Positions 7,167 to 7,202 of a DNA stretch of 7,202 nucleotides are shown piece by piece. Each line of letters begins with the position of its first letter. The stretch's first letter is position 1. The position numbers were made by a program, and so were the translations under genes. The DNA is taken from assembly GCA_903923915.1 (NCBI GenBank), contig CAIXZI010000287.1, positions 1 to 7,202 of the forward strand, written 5' to 3'. The DNA is from an uncultured Bacteroidota bacterium (GTDB lineage: Bacteria; Bacteroidota; Bacteroidia; B-17B0; Aurantibacillaceae). Under the pieces are notes generated by a model that saw only the letters and a list, made by a program, of their open reading frames with translations, ran no database searches and was not told the DNA's origin.

Positions 7167-7193
7167 TAAACCTAACAGTAATAAATACATCAA
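7167..7193 (-). promoter_or_regulatory. Tentative Bacteroidota-type promoter upstream of the operon
   Basis: On the minus strand TTTG (ending at 7191) is followed 16 bp later by TAGGTTTA (7174-7167), seven of eight matches to the Bacteroidota -7 consensus TAnnTTTG. The spacing is slightly short, and it would give a leader of roughly 170 nt. In DNA this AT-rich such matches are common. A second -7-like TAGTTTTA at 7028-7021 lacks a well-spaced TTG. Confidence 0.2.
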
Positions 7194-7202
7194 AGCACTA
7201 AA

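Larger units (their letters stand above)
6989..7202. other. Upstream region of the operon
   Basis: These 214 bp of very AT-rich DNA have no supported gene and precede the first phosphoesterase. They hold the tentative promoter elements, the ACCTTG/CAAGGT inverted repeat and a 16-bp AT-rich near-palindrome at 7062-7077 (AGAAAATTAAATTTCT, one mismatched pair). No riboswitch fold is recognised. Confidence 0.4.

Overview
The window looks like part of the genome of an AT-rich member of the Bacteroidota. Four of its five proteins carry a signal peptide and end in a type IX secretion system (T9SS) C-terminal sorting domain, with a PNP-type motif about 65 to 90 residues from the C-terminus. The starts sit in AT-rich leaders without a convincing Shine-Dalgarno sequence, which is also typical of that phylum. 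I cannot name a genus.

All five genes lie on the minus strand with short gaps, so they read as one likely operon. In transcription order they are: a secreted calcineurin-like metallophosphoesterase (6988 to 5339); after 25 bp, a paralogous metallophosphoesterase (5313 to 3598); after 73 bp, a YHYH-domain protein with an SHD1-like N-terminal domain and two internal membrane helices (3524 to 1881); after 2 bp, a protein with two tandem DUF1566/Lcl domains (1878 to 703); and after 8 bp, a six-helix HupE/UreJ-type membrane protein (694 to 131). The 214 bp upstream of the first gene (6989-7202) should hold the promoter. The 130 bp after the last gene hold a weak terminator-like hairpin and an 18-bp near-palindrome. 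No gene-free stretch exceeds 300 bp. I see no tRNA, rRNA, CRISPR array, insertion sequence or phage gene.

Working model (inference): the locus encodes a cell-surface or secreted set. Two metal-dependent phosphoesterases, a histidine-rich YHYH protein and a repeat adhesin-like DUF1566 protein would work outside the cell, with a HupE-type inner-membrane protein of a family linked to nickel/cobalt uptake. Metal or phosphate handling at the surface is the simplest theme, but YHYH, DUF1566 and this HupE subfamily have no firmly established joint function. The most unusual single gene is the YHYH protein, whose internal membrane hairpin seems incompatible with its T9SS tail.
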